Counted from the stretch's first letter, positions 54,215-63,891 are shown. The stretch is 64,000 bases of DNA from Pokkaliibacter sp. MBI-7 (GCF_029846635.1 NZ_JARVTG010000001.1:1580501-1644500), one strand, 5' to 3'. Numbers and translations are program-made. Notes: a model not told the origin generated them from the sequence alone.

Positions 54215-54676
54215 CTATGAATGCAGTTCCAGTTGGCTGTAGAGCGCTTCGTTAGCATGATGCGCTTCAACCAGTTTGTCACTCAACTGCCGCAGTACAT
54301 CCAGAGCCACATCAGGGTTGGACGTAATCAGCTGCAGAAATATGGAGCCTTCCATGCACAGCGCAGCCACATGACCACTCGCTCGAACGGTGGCACTGCG
54401 TCTGCTTTTGGAAATCACTGCCATCTCCCCGACCAGGGAGTTCACCCCACGAACAACGGATGTAAAGTCGCCCGCCTTGGTGGTGGCCATGATCTCCACC
54501 TCTCCTTCAATTACCAGATAAACCGAGTCCGCCGGATCATTAATGCTGAAAAGCACTTCACCATCTTCGTAATGCATCAGCCGGCTGGTAAACGCCAATA
54601 GTTTCAACTTGGACGTATCCAGTCTGGCCAGCATCGGGATCTTGCGTAGCAGATCTACTTCTTGATGGATATCCAA
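54215..54676 (-). CDS. Cyclic-nucleotide-binding domain protein
   Basis: Single cNMP-binding domain of 153 aa: jelly-roll with DPADSVYLVIEGEVEI and phosphate-binding cassette region SLVGEMAVISKSRRSATVRA. It lacks the DNA-binding helix of CRP. The start is uncertain: a TTG at 54676 with AGGGGG just upstream gives the family-like MLDIHQ beginning; a GTG at 54736 is the upstream alternative. It probably reads the product of the nearby cyclase. Confidence 0.78.
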   Translation of the reverse strand: MDIHQEVDLLRKIPMLARLDTSKLKLLAFTSRLMHYEDGEVLFSINDPADSVYLVIEGEVEIMATTKAGDFTSVVRGVNSLVGEMAVISKSRRSATVRASGHVAALCMEGSIFLQLITSNPDVALDVLRQLSDKLVEAHHANEALYSQLELHS

Positions 54677-55213
54677 AACGCCCCCTGAAACCTCGTACAA
54701 ACTTCGCACAACTACATCTTGTTTCTTACAGAACACAGGTCATAAAACAAGTGACGCCACTACAGAGTGTCACTCGCACTATGCGAGGTCAAGCCGTGTT
54801 CAACATACAATTAAATGATTGGAAACAGTCTGTGAGAAATCGTCGTGTTACTTAATTTCCCATACCAGCAATGGATCCAACCTCACCCCACACCATCTTC
54901 ACGTCACTTCCGGGGAGACAAACCTTCCCCTTCTTGGTGCAGCTACGCCTGCTCTGCCCCTTATGTGTTCATGCCTGCCAAACCGATTGGTTCAAAGTCT
55001 GCCAGAGTGATACAACATGCCAACTATCACTTAGTTGCATGTCATACGGTGAAATAGTCAAGACACACATTTCACCCATGCAGTTTTGATACCAGCTTAC
55101 CCCGCTCTCATGACAGTTTTTTGATCATCTGGTGAAGCCAGCATTCAAATATGCTGAACGATTCAGACTGACCGGAAAGCAAATGATGTTTTCTGTCTAC
55201 TTATTTTCCACCG
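54677..55213. other. Intergenic region between cNMP-binding and LOV-GGDEF-EAL genes
   Basis: About 540 bases, AT-richer than the flanks. Short frames here look non-coding. No clear terminator, repeat or RNA gene was seen. Confidence 0.45.
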
Positions 55214-58200
55214 CTACAGCAGTCTGGGGTTCCAGTTATGATCCTGCTGCAGGAAGGTAGTGCAGGCATCCACTGGCAGGGGCGGGGAGAAAAAGTAGCC
55301 TTGAATCAGGTCACAGCCCGCCAGTGTCAGATAGTTGTACTGGGCCATGGTCTCAACCCCTTCCGCCACAATTTGGATCCCCAGCGTCTTACCCAGACCG
55401 ATCACCGCCTGAACGATGGCAGCCCCTTCACGATCACCCACCACGTTGTCCACAAAGCTCTTGTCAATCTTCAGCTGCTGGAAGGGGAAACGCTTGAGGT
55501 AGCTCAGCGAGGAATAACCGGTACCAAAATCATCCATCGACAGCCCTACTCCCAGCTGTCGCAGCTGTTGCATCGTCATCAGGGCATCTTCGGCATTCTG
55601 CATCACCAGACTTTCGGTCACCTCCACCTTCAGCAACTCTGGCTCCAGCTCAGTTTTCTGCAGCACCTCACGGATCAGCTCAATACAACGGCCACTTTTG
55701 AACTGCCGGGCAGACAGATTGACCGATACCGTCATGCGCGGCAGATTGGCTTCCTGCCAGGCTTTGGCCTGGGCACAGGCGGTGCGTACCACCCAATCAT
55801 CCAGTTCCAGGATCAGCCCGGTCTCCTCTGCCAGCGGAATAAATTCAGCGGGCGACACCATGCGGTCGCCCCGGCGCCAGCGCACCAGAGCCTCCACCCC
55901 TACCGTGGTATGGCTGTGAGGACTCCACTGCGGCTGGTAATACAGCACCAGCTCATTGCGCTCCAGCCCGAGACGCAGGTCATGTTCCAGCGCCAGACGG
56001 CGCCTGACTGCCTCATCCATTTCCTGCTTGTAGCTGCAAATCTGATTGCGGCCCTGCTCCTTGGCCCGATACATGGCGTTGTCTGCTTTCTTCAGCAGGG
56101 TCACCGGATCGTTGCCATCCTGAGGCGCCAGACAGAAGCCGATACTGGAAGTCACCAGCACTTCGGTTTCCTCCAGCACCTTGGGAGAAGCAACGGCATC
56201 CAGCATGCAGCGCAGGGTGATACTGATACTGTCGAGATCCGCCATATCATTGAGCAGCACCACAAACTCATCGCCGCCCAGACGCGCCAGAGTATCGCCC
56301 TCCCGCACACAACCACTCAGTGCCTGAGCCACCTGCCGCAACAGCTGATCACCCACAACGTGGCCCAGACTGTCATTGACGTACTTGAAGTTATCCAGAT
56401 CAATAAACGCCAGCGCAAACCCGGAACGGTGGCGACTGTTGAAGTTGATTGACTGCTGAATGCGATCCATCAGCAGATTACGGTTGGGCAGGCCGGTCAG
56501 GTCATCGTAATTGGCCTGATATTCAAGCTGCTCCTGATAACGTTTGGCATCGGTGACATCATTGAGCACCCCGACAAAATGCCGGATGCGACCCTGATCA
56601 TCGCGCACCGGCGCCACCCGCAGCTCGTTCCAGAACAGCGATCCGTCCTTGCGGTAATTGCGCAGCAAGGCGGCCCCTTCACTGCCATTACGCAGCGCCC
56701 GGCGAATGCTTTCCAGCCCCATCTGCTCGCGGTCATTGCCCTGCAACAGGCGGCAGTTACACCCCATCACCTCTTCCGTGGCATAGCCGGTGATCCGCTC
56801 GAAGGCCGGATTGACATAAACAATGGGATTATCAGCCTGACTGGCATCCGTGATGATGATGGCATTGACGCTGGCTTCGATCGCATGATTGCGCAACCGC
56901 AGCTCCATCTCGGCCTGGCGTTGCACACTGATATCCTGCAGCACACTGATGGCACCGTGGCGCTCTTCGCCCTCCAGCGCGAAGGGAACAGCGGAAACCA
57001 GCAGGGTCTTCTGCTCACCCTCACGGGTGATTTCCGCCACCTGATTGAGAAACGCCTGACCGCTACTCAGGCTGTGCTGCAGCGGCCAGTTGTGGCCCTG
57101 AATCGCTTCACCACTGGCTTCCCAGTGCCCTGTGCAGGTCTGTGCACCCTGCTGGGTGGCATCCCAGAGACGCCGCGCTTCCGGGTTGTGCAGAATCATC
57201 TGGCCATCCACATCGGCCACCAGCACCCCCACTGGCAGGGTTTCCAGAATATGACGCAGCAATGCTTCGTTCTTGGCCAGTGCGATCTGCGCACTTTCGC
57301 GGCGATGCATTTCCTGCTGCAACGCTGCTGTGCGCTGCCCTACCAGCAGCTCAAGGCTGTCAAACAGTCGGGCACGTCCCAGCGCCACCGAAAACTGATG
57401 CCCCAGTGCCCGCAGCGCCGAACGTTGCTGCTCATCCCAGGCAGCGCCCTCTTCCTGCGCAACATTCAGCAACCCCGCCACCTCATTACCAAAGAACAAC
57501 GGAATAGTGACGTGGTGCTGCTGGGGGAAGACCTCCTGCAGTACGGGACAGTCTGCCACCTCGATCAGGTCACAAAAATGATCCGTGTCGTAGGCATGGT
57601 GGCAGGGGCACTGCAGCCCACAGTGCAGAATGCGGTTGGCTGTCAGCCCTTCGCCGACCAGCCCCGCCAGATGCCACTGCTCGTCACTGGTCAGCATCAG
57701 CCAGGCACAGGCTACCCCGTTAAAGCTAAGCAACTGGGTCAACCCACGCTGAATGATATCCTTCTCACTGCTGGCGGCACTGAGATCTGAGGTGAAGCGA
57801 AACAGGCTGTTAATCAGGGAATTGCTCTGGCTCAGCTCCTCATGCTTGCTCTTCAGCTCGGCATTGAGGCGAATCCCTTCCTCGTAAGTGGAAATCAGCA
57901 GATCCAGCATCTGTTGGCGGGCCGCGGTAATGAAATGACGCTCGCCGGCCAGCATCACCTCAATGCCGATCTGCACCCGCTCGTGCTCACGGTGCTCGTG
58001 GTTGACGATCAGGTAGCGAATGCGGCTGACCAGATAGCGTTCGTCATAGGGTTTGGTGATGAAGTTGTCGGCACCGCAGGTCAGACCTCTGACGACATCC
58101 CGCGGATCGGTCAGGGAAGTGACCAGAATCACCGGTATGGAGGCGGTTGCCGGGCGGGACTTCAGCGTCCGGCATAATTCATATCCATCCATCCTGGGCA

Positions 58201-58369
58201 TGATGACATCGCTGATGATGACATCTGGCAGGCTGTGCTCGACATACTCCAGCGCCTCAACGCCGTTACCTGCCACCGCAACTGTGCAGCGATGCGCTTC
58301 CAGCAACGCCTGCAAGTGCAGCGCCTGGGTCAGGCTGTCTTCGACGATGAGAATAAGTTTGCCGTCCAC
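55214..58369 (-). CDS. Response regulator with GAF, PAS, LOV, GGDEF and EAL domains
   Basis: Large c-di-GMP signalling protein of 1051 aa. Order: REC at 1-120 with phospho-acceptor D54; helical linker; GAF at about 190-340 with several Cys (QCPCHH, DHFC, ADCP); PAS at about 365-485; LOV-type PAS at about 495-610 with photoactive-Cys motif GCNCRLLQG (Cys539), flavin-contact residues N571 and N581, and Leu602 where Gln is usual; GGDEF at about 620-780 with intact GGDEF (about 698-702); EAL at about 805-1045 with intact EAL and DDFGTGYSSL. Both catalytic domains look active. It follows cheB by 52 bp and takes the place of WspR in a Wsp-like operon. Confidence 0.88.
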   Translation of the reverse strand: MDGKLILIVEDSLTQALHLQALLEAHRCTVAVAGNGVEALEYVEHSLPDVIISDVIMPRMDGYELCRTLKSRPATASIPVILVTSLTDPRDVVRGLTCGADNFITKPYDERYLVSRIRYLIVNHEHREHERVQIGIEVMLAGERHFITAARQQMLDLLISTYEEGIRLNAELKSKHEELSQSNSLINSLFRFTSDLSAASSEKDIIQRGLTQLLSFNGVACAWLMLTSDEQWHLAGLVGEGLTANRILHCGLQCPCHHAYDTDHFCDLIEVADCPVLQEVFPQQHHVTIPLFFGNEVAGLLNVAQEEGAAWDEQQRSALRALGHQFSVALGRARLFDSLELLVGQRTAALQQEMHRRESAQIALAKNEALLRHILETLPVGVLVADVDGQMILHNPEARRLWDATQQGAQTCTGHWEASGEAIQGHNWPLQHSLSSGQAFLNQVAEITREGEQKTLLVSAVPFALEGEERHGAISVLQDISVQRQAEMELRLRNHAIEASVNAIIITDASQADNPIVYVNPAFERITGYATEEVMGCNCRLLQGNDREQMGLESIRRALRNGSEGAALLRNYRKDGSLFWNELRVAPVRDDQGRIRHFVGVLNDVTDAKRYQEQLEYQANYDDLTGLPNRNLLMDRIQQSINFNSRHRSGFALAFIDLDNFKYVNDSLGHVVGDQLLRQVAQALSGCVREGDTLARLGGDEFVVLLNDMADLDSISITLRCMLDAVASPKVLEETEVLVTSSIGFCLAPQDGNDPVTLLKKADNAMYRAKEQGRNQICSYKQEMDEAVRRRLALEHDLRLGLERNELVLYYQPQWSPHSHTTVGVEALVRWRRGDRMVSPAEFIPLAEETGLILELDDWVVRTACAQAKAWQEANLPRMTVSVNLSARQFKSGRCIELIREVLQKTELEPELLKVEVTESLVMQNAEDALMTMQQLRQLGVGLSMDDFGTGYSSLSYLKRFPFQQLKIDKSFVDNVVGDREGAAIVQAVIGLGKTLGIQIVAEGVETMAQYNYLTLAGCDLIQGYFFSPPLPVDACTTFLQQDHNWNPRLL

Positions 58370-58421
58370 GCCTCTACCTCCCTCTACCGATTGTTGAAGC
58401 CAGTCCGTCCGATCTGACTGG

Positions 58422-59459
58422 CTATTGCCTGCCCAGCTTCAAGACCAGTTCGGCCATTTGCTCAGGAGTGAGCACCTGGCTGGCCGCCCCTCGCCTCACT
58501 GCTTCGCCCGGCATGCCATTGACCACCACCGTGTCCGGGTGCTGGGCCAGGGTCAGGGCGCCAAGCTGGCGCAGCTGCAACATTTCCTCGACGCCATCCT
58601 GCCCCATACCGGAAAACAGAATGGCAATGCACTGCCCCTGCAGATAACGCAGTGCACCGCTGAACAGCTGAGCAACCGACGGGCACAGCATGGTGCGCGC
58701 ATCGCCCTCAGACAACAGTACCCGCCCCTGACCGTCCACCTGCATATGGCACAGATCGGGGGCCAGGTAGGCATGCCCCGGCTGCACTGTTTCGCCAAAC
58801 TCTGCCACCCGTACCGGAATGGCCGAAGACAGGTTCAGCCACTCACACAAACTGGGCAGAAAGCCGGGAGAGATATGCTGCACAATCAGTACCGGCCAGG
58901 GCAATTGCGGGTGCAGATGTGAGAGAAAGGTCTTGAGCGCCGCAGGGCCTCCGGTGGAGGCGCCAATCAGTACCATACGCGGGTGCAAGAGCGGCGCGGC
59001 GGCCTGCACCGGCACCGTCTGGGTATCCGCCTGCCGTGAGCCTCGACGACGGACCAGTCTGACCTCGGCGGCAATCTTCAGGGTCCGTACCAGTTCTGCC
59101 ACATCCTGCTGAAAATGAGGATGATCCGGCCCTTGCGGCTTCTGCAGTACGGTGATGGCCCCAGCCTCCAGCACCTGCATAGCAGTGACGCTGTCGCCGA
59201 TATTGCTGCTGGCCGTGACCACCACAATAGGAATCGGATGGCTCTCCATGATCCGCCGCGCTGCGCTGTAGCCGTCCATCACCGGCATATGCACATCCAT
59301 GGTGATGACGTCAGGCTGAATGCGGCTGACAAACTCCACCGCTTCCAGACCGTTACCCGCTTCGCCAATCACCTCGAACCCGGCCTCTTCAAGGACGTGG
59401 CGCAGCAACTGGCGGATCACCAGCGAGTCTTCCACTATCAACACGCGCAAGTTGTTCAT
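58422..59459 (-). CDS. cheB: Chemotaxis response regulator methylesterase CheB (WspF-like)
   Basis: Protein of 345 aa that removes methyl groups from receptor glutamates. Receiver domain with D55 (ITMDVHMP), linker about 125-160, and catalytic domain with Ser168 (GASTGGP), His195 (VQHISPGF) and Asp288 (FSGMGQDG). It starts 6 bp after the hybrid CheA gene and precedes the c-di-GMP response regulator, as wspF precedes wspR. Confidence 0.93.
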   Translation of the reverse strand: MNNLRVLIVEDSLVIRQLLRHVLEEAGFEVIGEAGNGLEAVEFVSRIQPDVITMDVHMPVMDGYSAARRIMESHPIPIVVVTASSNIGDSVTAMQVLEAGAITVLQKPQGPDHPHFQQDVAELVRTLKIAAEVRLVRRRGSRQADTQTVPVQAAAPLLHPRMVLIGASTGGPAALKTFLSHLHPQLPWPVLIVQHISPGFLPSLCEWLNLSSAIPVRVAEFGETVQPGHAYLAPDLCHMQVDGQGRVLLSEGDARTMLCPSVAQLFSGALRYLQGQCIAILFSGMGQDGVEEMLQLRQLGALTLAQHPDTVVVNGMPGEAVRRGAASQVLTPEQMAELVLKLGRQ

Positions 59460-59465
59460 CGCACC

Positions 59466-62003
59466 TCACACCAATTGGCGGACCACGTCGAGCAGATTGC
59501 CCTGATCAAAACCACTTTTGACGATATAGGCATTGGCACCCACCTCCAGACCACGCTCGCGGTCCTCGCTGCGACTGAGTGCCGTCACCAGAATCACCGG
59601 TAAATTTTCCAGCCGCCGGTCTGCCCGCAGTCGGGCAGTCAGTTCAAAACCATCCATGCGCGGCATCTCCACGTCCGACACCAGCAGGTCGACCGACTCC
59701 TGACGCAAACGTTCCCAGGCATCCACACCGTCGTTGGCGGTGATCACCTGATAGCCCGCACTTTCCAGAATCATCTTCAGCAGGCTGCGCGAGGTTATGG
59801 AGTCTTCGGCCACCAGCACCCGCGGCTGAGCAACCTGCTCCTGTTCACCGAGGGGCATGTCGGTAACCCCGCTCAGACAGGCGCTCTTATACAGATCCTG
59901 CGGGTGCAGAACCGGCACAATCCGACCATCGCCCAGCTGGGTCGCGGCCAGCACATTGGGTACCCGCTGCAACTGCGGCCCCAGGGACTTGATTACCACT
60001 TCCTGATCGCCCACCACCTCATCGACCAGCAGGCCAAGCGACTCACTACCGACACTCAGCTGCACAATCTGCCAGTGGCTGGGGCGCTCTCTGGGTGCCT
60101 GCACAAGATGCAGCAGTGTCGCTAACGGCCACACGGGCAGCAGTTGGTCACCCACCCGTACCGACAGCCGACGCTCGATGGTTTTCAGCGCCTCCTGACT
60201 GATACGCAGTACCCGCTCGACCACGCCTGCCGGTAGTGCCAGACAGTTCCCGGCGACCTGCACCAGTACAACACGATAGGTGGCCAGACTGACCGGCAGA
60301 CGGAAGGTGAAACGACACCCCCGGCCGGGCACACTGAGCAGACTGACATGCCCCCCCAGCCGCTCTACCTTCTCCCGTACAATCGCCAGCCCCAGCCCAC
60401 GGCCGGACAGGTCAGTAATCATGGCGGACGTCGACAGCCCGGAATGAAAAGCGAGCTGGCAGGCGGCTTCATCGCTCATCGCCGACAGTGCCTCTTCATC
60501 GACAATGCGCTGGGCCAGCGCCTTGCGCTTCAGCACCTCGATATTCATGCCCCCGCCGTCATCTTCCACCTGCAGTTCAAAGCGCCCGGCGGTGTCCTGC
60601 ACAAAACGCACGCAGAGGCTGCCCTGACTCGCTTTTCCCTGCTTCTGGCGCTCTGCTGCGGCCTCAATGCCGTGATCGACGGCATTGCGTAGAAGATGCA
60701 GCAAAGGCGTACGGATGCCGTCCAGCACACGCTTGTCCACCTTCAGCTCGGCACCACTGATCTGCAGCCTGACGGCCTTGCCAGTGGTTTCCGCCAGCTC
60801 CTGCACCATCCCCGCCATACCTTCGGTCACTGAACTGCAGGGCAAGATCAGAATGGCCTGCAGCTCCTGCTGCATCAGCTCTGTCACGCCGACGACGTTG
60901 CGCTCCAGCTGCTGCATGGCCTGATTCATATGCCCCAGCTGATATTCCCAGCTGGCCAGTCCGGCGCGCAGCGCTTCGATCAGCTCCTGTAGACGTTGCG
61001 GCTCCGTGGCGCTGGCCTGTCGTGGCGGCTGATGGCCGTCACTCTGCCATTGCCGCAGCATGACCTGCGCATCCTGACCATGGCGACGCCACTGCTCCAG
61101 CTGTTGCAGCAACCCCTGACAGTCCTGCACCAACTGACGACTGTCGAGCCTGGTCTGCTGCAGGGTATCGGCCACAGCCATCAAGCCGTCAAAACGGCTG
61201 ACATCCACCCGCAACACCTGACGCTGCTCCTCTTCTGCTGTCACCGGCGGTGCAGCGGGTGGCTGCAGTAAGCCTTGCAGTCGCATCTGCCATTGCTGCA
61301 GGCTGTCCTGCTCCAGCAATCCCGTCGCAACCGGCTGAGGCTGGGCCAGAGGTTCAGGCTGCACAGAAACCTCAGACGCCTTACCCTGGGCAACAGGTGC
61401 CTCTTCAGTCACGGGTGAGGTCACTGTCTGCGGCGTGACGGGCTCTGGCGTTACTGGTGGCAGCGTTGCGGTCGCTGGGCCAGACTGCACTGCCGTCTCT
61501 GCCTCTGGTTCAGCCACTACCGGTTCGGTCGCGGTTGCCGCCGTACTCTCTATCTCTGTATTTGTCTCTAGATCTGTCTTTGTCTCTACAAAGTCTGTCT
61601 CTATCGCTGACGCAGGTGCCAGCTGACCACTTTCCAGCTGCCGGCACAGCCCGCTCAGCTGAGCAGGGCGCGGTGCCTCAATGTCGGCCAGCAACTGCCG
61701 CAGCATGCCACTGGCCTGACGACATAGCTGCAGATGAGCCGCTGCCGGGCTGACATTGCGCCGCCGCAAACTGGCAAACAGGCTTTCCCAGCTATGGCAC
61801 AGCTCCTCAATCAGCGGCAGGCTGACGGCCCGGGCCGCTCCCTTTAGGCTGTGAATCTCACGGAATATCTGCTCCACCTCCGCCTGCGTTGCGCTCTGCT
61901 CCGCCTGCGCCAGCACGTCACCGAGCACGTTCAGGCGTTCAGCCGCCTCGCTGCGAAAAGCGGCCAGCAGTTTCAGTCGCAGAGCCTGTTGCGCCGGATT
62001 CAT
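59466..62003 (-). CDS. Hybrid chemotaxis kinase CheA-REC (WspE-like)
   Basis: Kinase of 845 aa. Order: HPt domain at 1-130 with phospho-acceptor His51 (EIHSLKGAARAV); Pro/Thr/Glu-rich linker at about 130-235; dimerisation part; CheA ATPase with LLRNAVDHGIE (N box), EDDGGGM (G1) and GRGLGLAIVREK (G2); CheW-like domain at about 590-715; C-terminal receiver at about 725-845 with Asp in LVSDVEMPRMDG. The attached receiver marks the WspE / alternative-function class. It ends 6 bp before cheB and follows the MCP gene by 10 bp. Confidence 0.92.
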   Translation of the reverse strand: MNPAQQALRLKLLAAFRSEAAERLNVLGDVLAQAEQSATQAEVEQIFREIHSLKGAARAVSLPLIEELCHSWESLFASLRRRNVSPAAAHLQLCRQASGMLRQLLADIEAPRPAQLSGLCRQLESGQLAPASAIETDFVETKTDLETNTEIESTAATATEPVVAEPEAETAVQSGPATATLPPVTPEPVTPQTVTSPVTEEAPVAQGKASEVSVQPEPLAQPQPVATGLLEQDSLQQWQMRLQGLLQPPAAPPVTAEEEQRQVLRVDVSRFDGLMAVADTLQQTRLDSRQLVQDCQGLLQQLEQWRRHGQDAQVMLRQWQSDGHQPPRQASATEPQRLQELIEALRAGLASWEYQLGHMNQAMQQLERNVVGVTELMQQELQAILILPCSSVTEGMAGMVQELAETTGKAVRLQISGAELKVDKRVLDGIRTPLLHLLRNAVDHGIEAAAERQKQGKASQGSLCVRFVQDTAGRFELQVEDDGGGMNIEVLKRKALAQRIVDEEALSAMSDEAACQLAFHSGLSTSAMITDLSGRGLGLAIVREKVERLGGHVSLLSVPGRGCRFTFRLPVSLATYRVVLVQVAGNCLALPAGVVERVLRISQEALKTIERRLSVRVGDQLLPVWPLATLLHLVQAPRERPSHWQIVQLSVGSESLGLLVDEVVGDQEVVIKSLGPQLQRVPNVLAATQLGDGRIVPVLHPQDLYKSACLSGVTDMPLGEQEQVAQPRVLVAEDSITSRSLLKMILESAGYQVITANDGVDAWERLRQESVDLLVSDVEMPRMDGFELTARLRADRRLENLPVILVTALSRSEDRERGLEVGANAYIVKSGFDQGNLLDVVRQLV
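61546..61606. repeat. TGTCTCT microrepeat within the CheA linker
   Basis: About 60 bases of imperfect repeats of TGTCTCT / TATCTCT, encoding the Glu-Thr-Asp-rich linker of the hybrid CheA on the minus strand. It is a low-complexity tract prone to slippage. Confidence 0.6.
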
Positions 62004-62013
62004 ACCATCCCCC

Positions 62014-63891
62014 TCAGACCTTGAACGAGGCCATCTGGCTCATCAGCTTGCGCCCCAGCTCATGCAGGTTGAGCGCCGCCTGTTCAGCCTGACGGGTGCC
62101 GGCTGCGTTATCCTCACTGGCCTTGCGGATGTTGGTCATGGCCATCACCACCTGATCCATACCCTGCACCTGCTGCTGGCTGGAAGCTGCAATCTGCAGA
62201 GAGGCAGACGATGATCCCTGCAGGCTTTCCAGCAGCTGATGAATGGCCACACCGGACAGACTGGCCTGCTGATGGCCCTTATCCACCGCCTTGCTGCTTT
62301 GCTCTGCGGTCATCACCGCCATATTGATCGCTTTCTGAATCTCACCCAGCAGGGCCCGAGCCTGGCTGGTGGCCTGTTTCGACTGCTCCGCCAGCAGCTT
62401 GACCTCCTGTGCGACCACACTGAAGCCACGCCCCACCTCACCGGCCTTGGCCGCTTCGATGGAGGCATTGACGCCGAGCAGATTGGACTGCTCCGCCAGC
62501 CCATTGACCGTAGTGACCACCTCGCCGATGGCCTGACTACGCTCGCTCAGCTGCACAATGCTGTCTGCCACGTCCTGCATTTGTTCGCGGATCTGCTGCA
62601 TCCGCTCAAGCGTCACTTCCACCGCCTGCTTGCCCTGCTGCCCTACCTGCGCGGCCTGCTGTGCCGCCGCCGTCATGGTCCGCGCCCGCTCCGATGCCTG
62701 CCCGGCGGTCTGTTTCACTTCCTCGACAGTGGTACTGATCTCGCTGATAGAGACCGAGGTTTCCTGAGAACTGGCGGCGACCTGCGCCGTCATCGACAGA
62801 ATTTCCTGACTGGCACTGGCCAGTACATCGATACCGCCCTGCAGTTGCAGCAACAGCGCCCGCAGATTACTGACCATGGTCGCAAAAGCTGCTCCCAGCG
62901 CATCCCGCCCGGAGCGCGGCGTGACCGTGACCGACAGATCTCCCCCGGCGATTTGTGCAGCAGAAACAGACAGCTCGCGCAAATAGCCGGTCATACGGGC
63001 AAAAGCACTCCCCAGCAAATCACGCTCTGATACCGGTCTGGCGGACAAATCCAGCTCACCGTCAGCAATACGCCCGGCCTGAGACGCAAGGGTGGTCAGA
63101 TAGCCCCCCATCTGGCCGAAAGCCCGCTGTAGCTGCCCGACCTCATCCCGACGCTCGCTGACCGTCATATGGTCAGGCAACTCCCCCTGTGCAATGCGTT
63201 GCGCCCACTGCGTCAGCCCCACCAGCGGTAAGGCAAGCTGACGGTTGAGCCAGATCACCAGCGCAATGATCAGCAGCACCGCCAGCAGGGTCACCCCCAA
63301 CAGCAGCCATTCCTGGCGCTGCAGGGTGTCACTGCTCTGTTGCTGCAACAGTGCGACATTCTGCTCGATCAGCAGACTGGCCTGCTCCGCCAGCGATCTC
63401 ATTTGCTCCACCCGTTGTGCCTGCTCGCCTACCGCCAGTGCCAGTGTCTGTTCCAGCGCCTTGCTGTCGCCACTGCGAATGGCCTGCAGCTGACGCTCAC
63501 GGACCGCCTGATACTGATGGCGCACTTCCACCATCTGGTTCAGCACGGCCAGCATCTGTGGCTTTGCCGCATTACTGACCATCAGCTGTTGCATGGCGTT
63601 TTCATCATCCTGACCACGCTGCAGCATGCGCTGCTGAATCTTCTCGTCGTTGCTGGTGTCGTTATTCATCAGCAGTTGCAGAATGTCCGCACGATTGCTG
63701 TTGAGATTGATGCGTATATTCTTCAGCGCCAGCAGCTGGGCGACATAGGTGTCGTACAGCCGCTGCTGGGCTGCCTGCAGCTGCTGCAGGCTGTGAGCTG
63801 ACGACCAGGACACGGCCAGTAGCAGCAGAAACACGACGCCAAAGGACAGCAATAACTTGCTTCTGGTGGTCAGATGTTCCAATCGCTCCAC
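62014..63891 (-). CDS. Methyl-accepting chemotaxis protein with triple HAMP
   Basis: Receptor of 625 aa: membrane segment at about 12-33, periplasmic four-helix-bundle type domain at about 34-190, second membrane segment at about 193-215, then what read as three successive HAMP units (about 215-370), and a signalling domain with tip EQSNLLGVNASIEAAKAGEV. A GTG at 63891 with AAGGAG six bases upstream is chosen; longer in-frame starts up to 63936 lack a signal. Followed by CheA-REC. It is a paralogue of the receptor whose tail lies just upstream. Confidence 0.88.
   Translation of the reverse strand: MERLEHLTTRSKLLLSFGVVFLLLLAVSWSSAHSLQQLQAAQQRLYDTYVAQLLALKNIRINLNSNRADILQLLMNNDTSNDEKIQQRMLQRGQDDENAMQQLMVSNAAKPQMLAVLNQMVEVRHQYQAVRERQLQAIRSGDSKALEQTLALAVGEQAQRVEQMRSLAEQASLLIEQNVALLQQQSSDTLQRQEWLLLGVTLLAVLLIIALVIWLNRQLALPLVGLTQWAQRIAQGELPDHMTVSERRDEVGQLQRAFGQMGGYLTTLASQAGRIADGELDLSARPVSERDLLGSAFARMTGYLRELSVSAAQIAGGDLSVTVTPRSGRDALGAAFATMVSNLRALLLQLQGGIDVLASASQEILSMTAQVAASSQETSVSISEISTTVEEVKQTAGQASERARTMTAAAQQAAQVGQQGKQAVEVTLERMQQIREQMQDVADSIVQLSERSQAIGEVVTTVNGLAEQSNLLGVNASIEAAKAGEVGRGFSVVAQEVKLLAEQSKQATSQARALLGEIQKAINMAVMTAEQSSKAVDKGHQQASLSGVAIHQLLESLQGSSSASLQIAASSQQQVQGMDQVVMAMTNIRKASEDNAAGTRQAEQAALNLHELGRKLMSQMASFKV

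Noticed and set aside
55238..57790. Two long plus-strand frames opposite the LOV-GGDEF-EAL gene
   Set aside because: They are rich in His/Gln/Arg, typical of antisense frames in high-GC genes, and lack motifs. The minus-strand protein has clear domains throughout.
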